NCBI GenBank assembly: GCA_024278035.1
Contig: JAJRUA010000065.1
Coordinates: forward strand, 1-23,630
DNA from: Planctomycetota bacterium
Lineage (GTDB): Bacteria; Planctomycetota; Planctomycetia; Pirellulales; Lacipirellulaceae
Length of the DNA stretch: 23,630 nt
Reading direction: 5' to 3'
A model generated the notes under the pieces. That model was given only the letters and a program-made list of their open reading frames with translations, did not search any database and was not told the DNA's origin. A program made the position numbers and the translations under genes. Positions 7,561-16,125 of the stretch are shown here, in pieces (the stretch's first letter is position 1; each line of letters opens with the position of its first letter).

Positions 7561-7870
7561 TTAGAAGAGGATTAACGATAAAAGCAAATATGCCGGCCAG
7601 CACCTCCAGGTGGCCATTCCGTAGAACTTGCGGTAGTGAAGCGGCCCCCATTTTTTGGACCACCGGCGGGCCAAGCTTAGATAGGGCTTGCTGATTTAGT
7701 CACCACACACCCTAGCCTACGAGGTAACAAGCTGGTGTTTTCCATAAGGTGGTCCGCACGGTTTGCGGTATCTCACCAACGCCGCGTTCAATCAGGGCGA
7801 GAAACCCCTCGCTGGCTCTCGGTGCGAACCTCACGACAGAAGCTGAGGATTGAGGTTTCAACGTAATAAG
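7561..7870 (-). other. Two decayed-looking minus-strand open frames; possible multi-copy element remnant
   Basis: On the minus strand one open stretch (7712-7870, first possible start TTG at 7861) reads LKPQSSASVVRFAPRASEGF and continues to TTLWKTPACYLVG; a second (stop 7561-7563, open back to about 7692, different frame) contains LARRWSKKWGPLHYRKFYGM and ends in a hydrophobic run. Neither has an ATG at a sensible place nor a ribosome binding site. Their composition is more protein-like than random shadow frames, and the zone is bracketed by short inverted repeats. I do not recognise a family; it could be a broken gene, an insertion-sequence end or a non-coding repeat. Confidence 0.3.
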
Positions 7871-7938
7871 TCACCATCGTTCACGCCGAGTTCTGTAAGG
7901 GGAAAATCCCGTAAACCAATTTAGGTTCCACTGTACCA

Positions 7939-8982
7939 TTACTCCATCCGCTTCTCGTCGATCAGCGCAATAAGCTGCTTCTGCGGAGCAGCGAACTTGG
8001 CGAGGCCCTCTTTCATTAGTGTTTTTTCGAGGTGGGCGAAATCGATTTTGGCGTCGATGTCGGCCAAGATTTCTTTCGATGGTAACTGGTTGATGCAGCG
8101 CGTGAAGGTCTGGCCGCTTGCCTGGACGGCGTCGTTGGTGCCGGGCGGGTTCGTTTGGATGTCGCTACCAGCCAGAGCAGCAACGTATTTCCAGGCGGGG
8201 TCTTCCGGTCTCTTGGTGCCCGTGCTGGCAAAGATAATCTCTTGGTCGAGCGGCGTTTTCTTATCCGACCAGAATGTTTGATTCGCTTGCCAAATGCGTT
8301 GGGCATTGACGATGCCGACAAGCCCCTGAGCATCGTCCGACAAATTGGCAGCGTGCTTCTCGCTGTAAACGTCGATCCGAGATACAAAAATGCTGTAAAC
8401 GCTCTTGAACGTGTCGAGCGAGTCGCGTCGCTGCGCACCGCGCCAAGCCGCTTCGCGCGCTTGGTTGTACTGGTCCATGGAGAAGATGAGCGTGATGTTC
8501 AGAGTGACGCCCGCTGCACAAAGGTCTTCCACCGCATCCAGACCCGCGGGCGTGGCAGGGATTTTGATCATCCGGTTGTCATGGCCTGCCGACCATTGCT
8601 TGCCTAGTTCGATGTAACGGTCCACTTTCTCTTCGTGCGAAAGTGGGCAGCCGGCGTCTTCGAGGAGCGGATCCAGCTCAAAGCTGACCCAGCCGTCGTT
8701 CCCTCGGGTCTCTTTCCAAACGTCATGAAAAGCAGCTTGGGCATCGGTCACGACTTGGTCCGTCACCGCCCAGGCGACAACGGCGTCGTTATCGTACTTC
8801 TTAAGAAGTACGCCGATATCGTCATCGAACTTGCCGGAGGCAATAAGCCCCGAGATAATAATTGGATTCGACGTAGCTCCCGTGGCACCAAGCCCCCGGT
8901 TGATCTTCACCAGCTCAGGATCGACCGAGTCGAGCCACAGTTTGGTTCCACAAGCAACAAGCGACTCAAGCGGTGTGGGCAT
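7939..8982 (-). CDS. tal: Transaldolase
   Basis: A 347-residue cytosolic enzyme of the non-oxidative pentose phosphate pathway, moving a three-carbon dihydroxyacetone unit between sugar phosphates such as sedoheptulose 7-phosphate and glyceraldehyde 3-phosphate. The N-terminus has LWLDS (D18) and GATSNPIII; the Schiff-base lysine is K140 in [29 protein letters not shown] follows directly, then the SIFVSRID strand. The length suits the longer transaldolase class. The ATG at 8982 is preceded by GGAG nine bases upstream. It lies 130 bp downstream of the ROK-kinase gene on the same strand, separated from it by a REP-like palindrome, so co-transcription is possible but not certain. Both act in sugar metabolism. 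Confidence 0.95.
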   Translation of the reverse strand: MPTPLESLVACGTKLWLDSVDPELVKINRGLGATGATSNPIIISGLIASGKFDDDIGVLLKKYDNDAVVAWAVTDQVVTDAQAAFHDVWKETRGNDGWVSFELDPLLEDAGCPLSHEEKVDRYIELGKQWSAGHDNRMIKIPATPAGLDAVEDLCAAGVTLNITLIFSMDQYNQAREAAWRGAQRRDSLDTFKSVYSIFVSRIDVYSEKHAANLSDDAQGLVGIVNAQRIWQANQTFWSDKKTPLDQEIIFASTGTKRPEDPAWKYVAALAGSDIQTNPPGTNDAVQASGQTFTRCINQLPSKEILADIDAKIDFAHLEKTLMKEGLAKFAAPQKQLIALIDEKRME

Positions 8983-9021
8983 AGCAACGGACTCCAGAGA
9001 AGGGGCATGAGAAAGAAGCTG

Positions 9022-9100
9022 GACAGGATCACGTGATTAGAAAGGATTAACAGGTTTCGCTTCAATCCCGTTCATCCTGGAAAAATCCTGTGATCCTGTT
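9022..9100. repeat. REP-like palindromic element between ROK kinase and transaldolase genes
   Basis: ACAGGATCAC (9023-9032) pairs perfectly with GTGATCCTGT (9090-9099). Inside it AGGATT (9043-9048) pairs with AATCCT (9084-9089), and CAGG (9051-9054) with CCTG (9076-9079). The motif style (AGGATTAACAGG, ATCCTGTGATCCTG) resembles the 'cctgttaatcctg' palindromic repeats scattered between genes in many environmental bacteria. It could act as a transcript-stabilising or attenuating hairpin between the two genes. Copy number cannot be judged from one window. Confidence 0.6.
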
Positions 9101-9112
9101 TCGCTTTCTGGA

Positions 9113-10120
9113 TTACGCTTCGAGAACCGCTCGCCGTGCGAGTCCGGCGGCACCGATGTAACCTGCGTTGCCGCCCAGTTCGGCAAACTCGATCGAGATG
9201 TGGCCGCAGAGGCTCGGAATAAGGCGAGGTTCGACTTGGTCGCGAATTTCTTTGAGGAATCGCTCGCCTAACGGGTGCCCCGCTCCGCCGAATGTTAGTG
9301 AGCCGCCGATCACGACCGCCTGGGGGTCGATCGTATGGATGCTCGTCACGATGCCGATCGCCAAGTAGCGGGCCGTGTCGAGAACGATTTGCAGCGCGAC
9401 TTCGTCCCCTGCTTCAGCGGCATTGGCGACCAAAATGGGGGACATTCGCTCGCCCCCTTCGACGCTGTCTCTTAAAGAGGTTTCGATAAATGGGTCGGCC
9501 AAGATTTGATTTGCTCGGCGAACAACGCCATAACTGCCGCAGAATCCTTCGAGCGTTCCACGAATGCCCAGCGAGTTGAGCGGTGCGTTCGGATCGGAAT
9601 CAATAATGATGTGCCCCAGCTCCGCTCCGCAACTATGTTCGCCGGAAAGGACCTGATCGCCCAAAATAATGCCGCCGCCCACACCCGTGCCAAGCGTTAC
9701 CATCACCAAGCTATCGAATCGCTTGCCCGCCCCGCCCCAGAACTCACCGTAAGCGGCGGCGTTGGCATCGTTCTGATAAGTCACGGGTAGCCCCAACTCC
9801 TCAGCAAACAGGTCCCGCAATGGCGTGTAGTGCCACGCTTGCAAATTGCCAGGGCAAAGGAGCATTCCCTTTGCCAAATCCATCGGGCCGGGCGAGACAA
9901 GTCCCGCCGCTGCCAGATCACTTAGGGAAAGGCCAATCGCCTTTGCCAGCGAGTCGAGCGTCTGGGCCACCCGTTTCGCCGCTGTCTGAGCCCCATCTTC
10001 TTGGCAAGTGGGGATCGAATCGAAGCCAAGCGTCTCAGCTTCGTCGCTCACGAGGCCAATCTTGATATTCGTACCGCCGATATCGATGCCGGCGTAGAGA
10101 GGTTTTTGAGGAGCGGTCAT
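9113..10120 (-). CDS. ROK-family sugar kinase (glucokinase-like)
   Basis: 335 residues from the ATG at 10120 (MTAPQKPLYAGIDIGGTNIK). The frame stays open another 243 bp upstream, but that stretch is low-complexity and lies across the small coiled-coil gene, so the longer start is rejected. Phosphate loop GIDIGGTNIKIGLV (11-24), catalytic D118 in YQNDANAAAYGE, VTLGTGVGGGIILG (141-154), sugar-binding E167 and H170 in GAELGHIIID, and a C-terminal VVIGGSL. ROK kinases phosphorylate glucose or related sugars with ATP. The usual zinc motif CxCGxxGCxE is replaced by SLGIRGTLEG (183-192), with all its cysteines lost, so sugar specificity should not be assumed; glucose is likely but unproven. It shares orientation with transaldolase downstream. 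Confidence 0.9.
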   Translation of the reverse strand: MTAPQKPLYAGIDIGGTNIKIGLVSDEAETLGFDSIPTCQEDGAQTAAKRVAQTLDSLAKAIGLSLSDLAAAGLVSPGPMDLAKGMLLCPGNLQAWHYTPLRDLFAEELGLPVTYQNDANAAAYGEFWGGAGKRFDSLVMVTLGTGVGGGIILGDQVLSGEHSCGAELGHIIIDSDPNAPLNSLGIRGTLEGFCGSYGVVRRANQILADPFIETSLRDSVEGGERMSPILVANAAEAGDEVALQIVLDTARYLAIGIVTSIHTIDPQAVVIGGSLTFGGAGHPLGERFLKEIRDQVEPRLIPSLCGHISIEFAELGGNAGYIGAAGLARRAVLEA

Positions 10121-10172
10121 CGGTGGCGCTTGCTTCGGGGGCTTCGGGGGGGAATCGGTTCGGGAGAGGTTT

Positions 10173-10343
10173 TTAAGAGGCCTTGAGCTTGGTGATTTCT
10201 TCTTTCGCGTCGGAGATAGCTGCTTCGAGCTGTTCGACTTCTGCCGGGTCGTCCATCTGCTGCTTGGCACCGTTGAGGCGTTGCTGGAGGCCGTCGATCT
10301 TCTTGCGAAGGACTTCGACTCGTTTTTTGGATTTTTTATCCAT
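10173..10343 (-). CDS. Small coiled-coil protein (56 residues), unknown function
   Basis: ATG at 10343: MDKKSKKRVEVLRKKIDGLQ and on to EEITKLKAS. It is highly charged, lacks Cys and Trp, and shows heptad-like spacing of Leu/Ile/Val/Met throughout, consistent with a single long coiled-coil helix. The start is placed here, not at the upstream ATG (10406), because the added residues break the charged pattern. A ROK-kinase gene starts 52 bp downstream and a membrane-protein gene ends 131 bp upstream, both on the same strand. From memory, similar short DKKSKKR-type proteins occur in planctomycetes, but I cannot name a function. The frame lies inside the rejected extension of the ROK gene; the charged helical pattern argues that this frame is the real one. 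Confidence 0.65.
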   Translation of the reverse strand: MDKKSKKRVEVLRKKIDGLQQRLNGAKQQMDDPAEVEQLEAAISDAKEEITKLKAS

Positions 10344-10474
10344 TCTTCTATTGACCAATGCATTAGGAAAGCGACAGACCGACCAGCGGAAGGCCAATTT
10401 TAGCAAAATAGATCGCGGCGCTGAGAGTAAAAGTTACTGGTATTTCCCTCAAAAGACTATCCGCGGCGGTTGCC

Positions 10475-11068
10475 CTATTCTTCGGTGGATTCCGGTGCGA
10501 ACTCGATGGCGGGCATGAAGGGCTCCGCTTCTTCGATCGCGGCGGGAGCCTTAACCGAGCGGGTGCCGGGGAGTTCGTGCAACGAGCGAAGCACCGCTCC
10601 CAAGACAAACACCAACAGTGCGAGCACGAGCGCCACGTTGATCCAGCGCTTCGCGTTTTGTTGTAACCGCTGGGCGAGCGAGGTCTTTCCTGCTAAGAGG
10701 GCTGCGATGAACATCACGCCAAAAGCAAGAAGAACTTTCATGCCGAACAACGGGTGATACAGCTTCGGTAAATTGTCGTAGGTCTTGATGAGGAGCACAA
10801 AATTATAGAAACCACTTCCGATCAAAAACAACGTGTTGAACGCGATGAAAAGGGCCCGGCGATCAACGTTGGGCCCTGTGTCTACGTTGGGCCCTGTGTC
10901 GGTGCCCGAAGTTGTGCTGGGGCGAGGAGGATACACAAATCGCAAGTAAACCAGCCCGCCGAAAACAATGGCGGCAAAAGTCAAGTGAATCACACGCGAC
11001 AGTAAGGCAATAAAGTAGTCCGCGCCGAGCGTTAGTTCCGGAGCGGCGAGTAAAAATTGGGCATCCAT
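10475..11068 (-). CDS. Integral membrane protein with four predicted helices (CopD-like appearance)
   Basis: 197 residues. Hydrophobic segments at about 20-45, 72-95, 108-127 and 142-162 predict four membrane helices, with an acidic tail (AEPFMPAIEFAPESTEE). H28 in the first helix and H105 before the third could bind metal or haem; the overall pattern is like small CopD or related membrane proteins of unknown function, but I see no decisive motif. The loop between helices 1 and 2 contains a perfect six-residue duplication, TGPNVD TGPNVD (58-69), from an 18-bp tandem repeat in the DNA. It sits between the CCA-transferase gene and the small coiled-coil gene, all on the minus strand. Confidence 0.75.
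   Translation of the reverse strand: MDAQFLLAAPELTLGADYFIALLSRVIHLTFAAIVFGGLVYLRFVYPPRPSTTSGTDTGPNVDTGPNVDRRALFIAFNTLFLIGSGFYNFVLLIKTYDNLPKLYHPLFGMKVLLAFGVMFIAALLAGKTSLAQRLQQNAKRWINVALVLALLVFVLGAVLRSLHELPGTRSVKAPAAIEEAEPFMPAIEFAPESTEE
10865..10900. repeat. 18-bp tandem repeat inside the membrane-protein gene
   Basis: ACGTTGGGCCCTGTGTCT (10865-10882) is followed at once by a copy differing only in the last base (10883-10900). In frame it encodes TGPNVD twice on the minus strand. Near-identity at DNA level suggests recent slippage. Confidence 0.9.
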
Positions 11069-11205
11069 GGTTATAGCATTTTTTGGGGAAGAGGAGGCGA
11101 ACTACGATCGTAGAACGATCCGAGGCAAACGTCCACTGCCGAAGGCCAGAGCCCAACTTTGTGGCGGCGAATAGCCCCGGGTTGGGCAGGCTGCTGTTGC
11201 CCGCT

Positions 11206-12417
11206 TTATTCGGGGATGCCAATCGCTTGCAACGCCTCTGTTTTGTCTTTCGCGGTGCCATCCAACTGTATTGTTCGAGCCTGGGAGAGCAGCTCCTTAA
11301 AACGTGGTCCGGGGCGCAGGCCCGCGGCGATCAGGTCGGCACCGACGACTAGCGGCGTCGGATCGAGTTCCTCCGGCGGCAGGGCGAGTTTTTCGCGACA
11401 GGAGCGATCCGTGCTGTCCCTCTCGCCCTGCAAAGCAAGGCGTAGTTCCACTAAATCGGCTCCCCCCTCTGCAGCAAGCAAGGGCTGAATCTCGGACCAA
11501 GGGCGCTCCTCGGCCTTATCCAATCCCTTTTGATTCTCAATCAGCCAAGCGACATGGTCCTTTTCTTTGTTGGTCCACTTGAGTTCACGAGCCGTTCGTC
11601 GGGCTTGCGAAGGAACGACCTCGGCCAGAAGAACGGCTAAAGCAAGCGGCGCACAGGCGTCATTGAGTCGGCCTAGCCGCTCATGGGCTCGGTGGATTGA
11701 ACCTGAATCAAAGACGGGGAGAACCTGTTTGAGCAAGCCAACTTCGTCAAGTAGCATAAGTGCTTGACTACGCCTTGCATCCGCAAACATACGTTTGATC
11801 TCGGCACCAATGCGTTCTGGGCTGACATCTCCGATCGCCGCCGCATGAGCCCGGACGGCGTCAGCCGTTGTTCTGTCGAGCGAGAAACCGAGTGTCGCTG
11901 TGAACCGAACCGCTCGTAGCATTCGCAATCGATCCTCACCGAAGCGAGCCTCAGCATCGCCAATCGCACGAACAACTCGGTTGGTGATATCGGCTTGACC
12001 ATCGACATAGTCAATCACTTGCTCGGCAATCGGGTCGTAGAAGAGCCCGTTGATAGTAAAATCGCGTCGTGCCGCATCTTCGGCGGCACTAGTGTAATGG
12101 ACCGAGTCCGGGCGGCGGCCATCGCTATAAGCTCCATCGCTCCGGTAGGTGGCAACCTCAATCGGGTCCTGGCTCAAGCGTTTTGATCCTAAGACCGTAA
12201 TGACCCCAAAAGCGGCCCCGATGGCGATCGTACGTTGTTTGCCAAAAATCTCTCGGACCCGTTCCGGAAGGGCATCGGTAGCAACATCGTAATCCTTCGG
12301 CACTTTTCCCAGCAACCGATCTCGCACGCAGCCCCCTGCCCAAAGCGCTTCGTGCCCCGCGTCGCGCAATTGGCGAACGACCTCCAGAGCAAACTTTTCT
12401 TGGTTGCTGATTGGCAT
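11206..12417 (-). CDS. cca: CCA-adding tRNA nucleotidyltransferase / poly(A) polymerase family
   Basis: 403 residues, normal for class II bacterial enzymes. GGCVRDRLLG (28-37) and KDYDVAT with metal-binding D42/D44 form the nucleotidyltransferase core; RRDFTINGLFYD (117-128) and EDRLRMLRAVRF (161-172) are the template-site and neck motifs that choose CTP and ATP. The enzyme builds or repairs the CCA end of tRNAs without a nucleic-acid template. This is needed here: the tRNA-Pro gene in the same window has no encoded CCA. Class II CCA enzymes and poly(A) polymerases are hard to separate by motif; CCA addition is preferred. The gene starts 126 bp after the AddA-like gene on the same strand. Confidence 0.93.
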   Translation of the reverse strand: MPISNQEKFALEVVRQLRDAGHEALWAGGCVRDRLLGKVPKDYDVATDALPERVREIFGKQRTIAIGAAFGVITVLGSKRLSQDPIEVATYRSDGAYSDGRRPDSVHYTSAAEDAARRDFTINGLFYDPIAEQVIDYVDGQADITNRVVRAIGDAEARFGEDRLRMLRAVRFTATLGFSLDRTTADAVRAHAAAIGDVSPERIGAEIKRMFADARRSQALMLLDEVGLLKQVLPVFDSGSIHRAHERLGRLNDACAPLALAVLLAEVVPSQARRTARELKWTNKEKDHVAWLIENQKGLDKAEERPWSEIQPLLAAEGGADLVELRLALQGERDSTDRSCREKLALPPEELDPTPLVVGADLIAAGLRPGPRFKELLSQARTIQLDGTAKDKTEALQAIGIPE

Positions 12418-12543
12418 GTGGATGCGATAAAGAAAGGGAATCCCTAAAGAGCGGCGTACAGCGGTTCATTGCGGGCGGCGCGGTTCAATTTGAGTGGCTG
12501 CCTCTCATCGTTATCGTCACCCGCATTTGTCGCATTGGGTTTG

Positions 12544-15500
12544 TTAACCTGAGATAACAGCTTGTTCTCGGGCCTCGGTGATGGCTTGGTCGATTTGTTG
12601 GATTGCGGCGGTTTGTTCGGATTTTCCCCAAGGGAAATTGTGTTCGATGTGAGGGCGTAAGAAACAAAGCGTAAGCGACGCGGGCCGAATGCCGAGGGCC
12701 TGTTCGACGGCTAGGGCGTAAACGGCAAGCTGGAGACGATAGGGTTCCGCCGTTTTAGGGACCTGTGCCGCGGTGACGCGGTTCGTTTTGTAATCGACAA
12801 TCCGCCAAGTAGCTTTCCCTGCAAGCGACGAAGCTTCCCCATCAAGATAGAGAGCGTCGATATAACCTTGGATCAGGGCATTAGGTTTCTTGGCGGATTT
12901 ATCAGGTGGCCAGGCGAGCAAAAACTCCACTTCACGCTCGAAACGCTCCGACGCCGCCATCTGAATCCACCGGTCGGAAGCGACGAATCGTTCGATCATA
13001 CCCTGGGCCAGGGTTGCCGTCTTGACGGTAGAACGCCGAGCGTGCAGCGGGGCGAGGGCTTCGCACTCATGGCGAATGGCGGCCCGTTGTTCTTCAAGTG
13101 TCGCTCGGGGATCGAGACGTTCGATCACAGCGTGCGTTAGCGTGCCGAGTGCCAGGGGATCGACGGTGCCCGGCTCACCGACTTCGCCTACGGCCTCAGC
13201 AGCCGGCGAAGGGCGATGCAGTCGTCCCGTGAGTCGGGAGACGGAGAACGTAAAGACTTCGTCTGGATTCATGGCGATCGGCCCAACGCCTTTAATCGGC
13301 GGGGACGATGGCGATTGCTTTACAAGCTGCTCCGCTTTGTCGATCACGCGGCCCAAATCAATTCGCTTCGCCTTCTCGTTGGAGGGAAGGTTAGTCGGGG
13401 CAGAAGATTTTTCATCCGTGCCTCCTTCCTCCGAAAGAACGGTAACGAGTGATTTCGCGGTCGTCGGTTCTCCTTGGGTCGGTAGCGTCGTGCCGGTTAA
13501 TAAATCAAATCGGCTGGCGAGCATTTTCAGCCAGGGGCCTTGGAGCTTGTCGGCATCGCCCGGATTTTCGAGACCGCTTGAGAGAATCAATCGATCGGCA
13601 GCGCGTGTGCAAGCGACATAGAAAAGACGCTTTTGCTCTTCCTTTTCTTGCTGCCGATCAATCGACGTATAGAGATCAAGGCCTACGGCAGCCTTGGTGT
13701 CGGCATTGCGTGACGGCTTGACTAACGGGCCGAGCGCTGGATGAAAGGCTGCTTGGTTCGTTTTTTTATTGGTTTTCCGGTTCAAGTCCGGAAGCACAAC
13801 GATCGGAAACTCGAGGCCCTTCGAGCGGTGGACCGTCATCAGCCGAATCACGTCGGCATCTTCGGGATTCGTTGCCGCAAGAGATTCCTTTGGCGGACTC
13901 TTAGTAAACTCCGAAAGTTGGCGTAAGTAGGATCGCAAATCGCCGCCACCGGCGTCGCTTTTACGGGCCTGCTCGATTAGTTTTTCAAGATTTGCCAGTT
14001 GGCGTTCGCCGAGAAACTCTGCCAAAAGAGCGGCGTCGTAAGCGGTTTCCTCAAAAGCCTGTTGGAGCAAGCTTGCGGAGGAGAGCCGATTTTTGGCTTT
14101 ACGCAAGCGTCGCAAAACGTCACGAGCATGTAGGGATTTTCTCTGTTCGACCGGGTCAAGTTCCTCAGGGAGTTTGCCATGAAAGAGACCTCCATTGAGC
14201 CCGCTGCGCCGAGCGATCCAAAAGAGTGTTTCGTCCTGAAGAGCGAACATCGGGCTCCGTAGCACCCCGGCCAGCGCAATGTCGTCGCACGTGCTATCGA
14301 TGGATTTCAGCAAGTTCACCACGTCGAACACTTCTTGCTGGGCGTAGAAAGCGTGCCCCCCAACAAGATAGTAATCGAGCCCTGCTTCGCGAAGCGCTTC
14401 TTCGTAGATTGGCGCGTCGCTCAGCGCTCGAAAGAGCAAAGCAAAGTCGCCAAGCCGTGCGGGACGAGGTTGGTTGCCATCGGCCACAAGCGGCTTGCCC
14501 TCACTGAGCACCGCACGGATGCGGCTGGCGATAGCCCGTGCTTCAACAATTCGCTCCTCCTTGCTATGCACCTTGACTCCCTCTTCTTCCTCTGGCGGAG
14601 GAGCCCAGAGGAACTCGACCGCCGGTTGAGGGGCCGTCTGCGGCCGCGCAGCGTGGAGGGGCGTGTAGTCTCCATCAAACACTTGGCTAAACAGCGTGTT
14701 GACAAAATCAAGAACCGCCGGCTGACTGCGGAAATTTTTCGATAGCGGTAACTGCCCCTCAGGCGACGTCTGTTCACGCAGCTCACGAAAGACGCGTGGC
14801 TCGGCACCACGAAAGCGATAAATCGACTGTTTATAATCACCAACAAAGAAGAGTCGGCCGCGGTCCTCTGTTCCCTCGTCATCGGCAAGTCCTTCACCAA
14901 CCAGCGACCGGACTATCGCCACTTGCGTTTGGTCGGTGTCTTGAAACTCATCGACCAGCAGCACCCGAATCCCTTCGGAGAGGCGTCTGCGGATCGGTTC
15001 GAACTCTTCATGCGTTAGCAGCCGCCTCGCTTCGTCGAGCAGATCGTCATGGTCAAGAGCACCTATCGCACGTTTGGCGGCACGGTAAGTGACATCGGCC
15101 TCGGCAGCGAGACGATGGACTTGCAATCCCAACTTGGCAGCACGCAGCAAAGACGTAGGATTCGTCGGCTCTTTTTGCTTAGTCATCAACGCAAGAAGGC
15201 CCTTGCGTATTCGGGTAAACTCTTCCTTGGACTCTTTATCGATCCAGTCTTTTACGCCGTAGGTGTTTTTTCCCGTCAAAGTATCTTTGAAAACAATCGC
15301 GTTCTTGAACTCCTGGAGTGCCGAGGGAGCCTCTTCCGGCAAAGGGCCACTAATAAGTGTTGTTAAGTCCTTCACACGCTCAGCAAAGCCGGGCGTCACG
15401 GGCGTGGCCAAGGGAAGCAGCGTCTGTAGTTCAGCAATCACTGGCGAAGTCAACAATCGATTCAGATAAGCCGGCGCGATTTCTTTGTTGTAAAACTCTC

Positions 15501-16125
15501 GCCAAAGGGCAACGATTTCTTCTGGCTTACGGTTCTTCCATTCACCAAACGACGAATCCGCTGCCGAGTTGGCCAATTCTTGTACCGCAGATTTTAATTT
15601 TGGCAAACCGAACTCCGCAGCAAGATCGACCAACGTTTCATCGGGCTCGCCATCGGGCCGGAGCAGCCGGGCACGCAGGGTGTCGTCCACCGCTTCGCTC
15701 CGCATGACTTGCATCACAGGCGAATCAAGAACACGGAAATTCGGATCAATCCCCAATTCCACGGCGTGGCTTCTCACCAACCCGCTACAAAAAGCGTGGA
15801 TCGTCGAAACACGAGCCCCGTCGAGCGACCGAAGCAACCGTTGCCAGAAAGGCCTGTTGTCCGGCGACGCCGCAGCGAGCCGTTCGCGACATCGTTTGCG
15901 GATGCGGTCTCGCATCTCACGGGCCGCGGCGTCGGTAAAGGTGATGGCAATCAGCTCATCAAGCTGGGCGGGTGTTTCGTCACGAGACGGATCAAGGTGC
16001 GATAAGAACCGCTCGGTCAGGACAAACGTCTTGCCGCAGCCGGCCCCGGCATCGAGCGCAACACTTGCCGTGCGGGTCTCCAGCGCTTGGCGTTGTTCAT
16101 CGGTGTAGCTGAGCGTCGTCGTCAT
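12544..16125 (-). CDS. addA: AddA-like UvrD/Rep-family helicase-nuclease
   Basis: 1193 residues, the right length for AddA. Walker A DAGAGCGKT (25-33, K32); motif Ia ITFTDAAAREM; Walker B LLVDEFQDTDQ (389-399); motif III FVGDYKQSIYRFRGAEP (427-443); motif V VIRLMTVHRSKGLEFPIVVL (759-778); motif VI LFYVACTRAADRL (834-846). The C-terminus is a RecB-type nuclease: H998 (GTLTHAVIERL), D1090 (GYIDAL), D1111 and K1113 (IVDYKTNR), then YRLQLAVYALAVEQALG. AddAB processes double-strand breaks for RecA-dependent repair. All helicase and nuclease residues are present. No addB-like gene is visible: 404 bp of non-coding DNA precedes the gene and the CCA-transferase gene follows. Confidence 0.93.
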   Translation of the reverse strand: MTTTLSYTDEQRQALETRTASVALDAGAGCGKTFVLTERFLSHLDPSRDETPAQLDELIAITFTDAAAREMRDRIRKRCRERLAAASPDNRPFWQRLLRSLDGARVSTIHAFCSGLVRSHAVELGIDPNFRVLDSPVMQVMRSEAVDDTLRARLLRPDGEPDETLVDLAAEFGLPKLKSAVQELANSAADSSFGEWKNRKPEEIVALWREFYNKEIAPAYLNRLLTSPVIAELQTLLPLATPVTPGFAERVKDLTTLISGPLPEEAPSALQEFKNAIVFKDTLTGKNTYGVKDWIDKESKEEFTRIRKGLLALMTKQKEPTNPTSLLRAAKLGLQVHRLAAEADVTYRAAKRAIGALDHDDLLDEARRLLTHEEFEPIRRRLSEGIRVLLVDEFQDTDQTQVAIVRSLVGEGLADDEGTEDRGRLFFVGDYKQSIYRFRGAEPRVFRELREQTSPEGQLPLSKNFRSQPAVLDFVNTLFSQVFDGDYTPLHAARPQTAPQPAVEFLWAPPPEEEEGVKVHSKEERIVEARAIASRIRAVLSEGKPLVADGNQPRPARLGDFALLFRALSDAPIYEEALREAGLDYYLVGGHAFYAQQEVFDVVNLLKSIDSTCDDIALAGVLRSPMFALQDETLFWIARRSGLNGGLFHGKLPEELDPVEQRKSLHARDVLRRLRKAKNRLSSASLLQQAFEETAYDAALLAEFLGERQLANLEKLIEQARKSDAGGGDLRSYLRQLSEFTKSPPKESLAATNPEDADVIRLMTVHRSKGLEFPIVVLPDLNRKTNKKTNQAAFHPALGPLVKPSRNADTKAAVGLDLYTSIDRQQEKEEQKRLFYVACTRAADRLILSSGLENPGDADKLQGPWLKMLASRFDLLTGTTLPTQGEPTTAKSLVTVLSEEGGTDEKSSAPTNLPSNEKAKRIDLGRVIDKAEQLVKQSPSSPPIKGVGPIAMNPDEVFTFSVSRLTGRLHRPSPAAEAVGEVGEPGTVDPLALGTLTHAVIERLDPRATLEEQRAAIRHECEALAPLHARRSTVKTATLAQGMIERFVASDRWIQMAASERFEREVEFLLAWPPDKSAKKPNALIQGYIDALYLDGEASSLAGKATWRIVDYKTNRVTAAQVPKTAEPYRLQLAVYALAVEQALGIRPASLTLCFLRPHIEHNFPWGKSEQTAAIQQIDQAITEAREQAVISG

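Larger units (their letters stand above)
7475..7938. other. 464-bp intergenic region without an intact gene
   Basis: This gap separates the yfiR-like gene from the transaldolase stop. It carries the palindrome at 7525-7541, then about 310 bp of unusual sequence with two consecutive minus-strand open frames lacking ATG starts (described separately), an 8-bp inverted repeat GGACCACC/GGTGGTCC at 7657-7664 and 7748-7755, and short hairpins such as GCGAG/CTCGC (7797-7812). It may be the remains of a mobile or multi-copy element; I cannot name a family. Confidence 0.5.

Noticed and set aside
10121..10363. N-terminal extension of the ROK kinase to 416 residues
   Set aside because: The extra 81 residues are Ser/Lys/Pro-rich without family similarity and lie across the small coiled-coil gene; the ROK domain begins right after the ATG at 10120.
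13022..13621. Plus-strand open frame of about 200 residues
   Set aside because: Antisense to the AddA-like gene with Ser/Arg-rich shadow composition.
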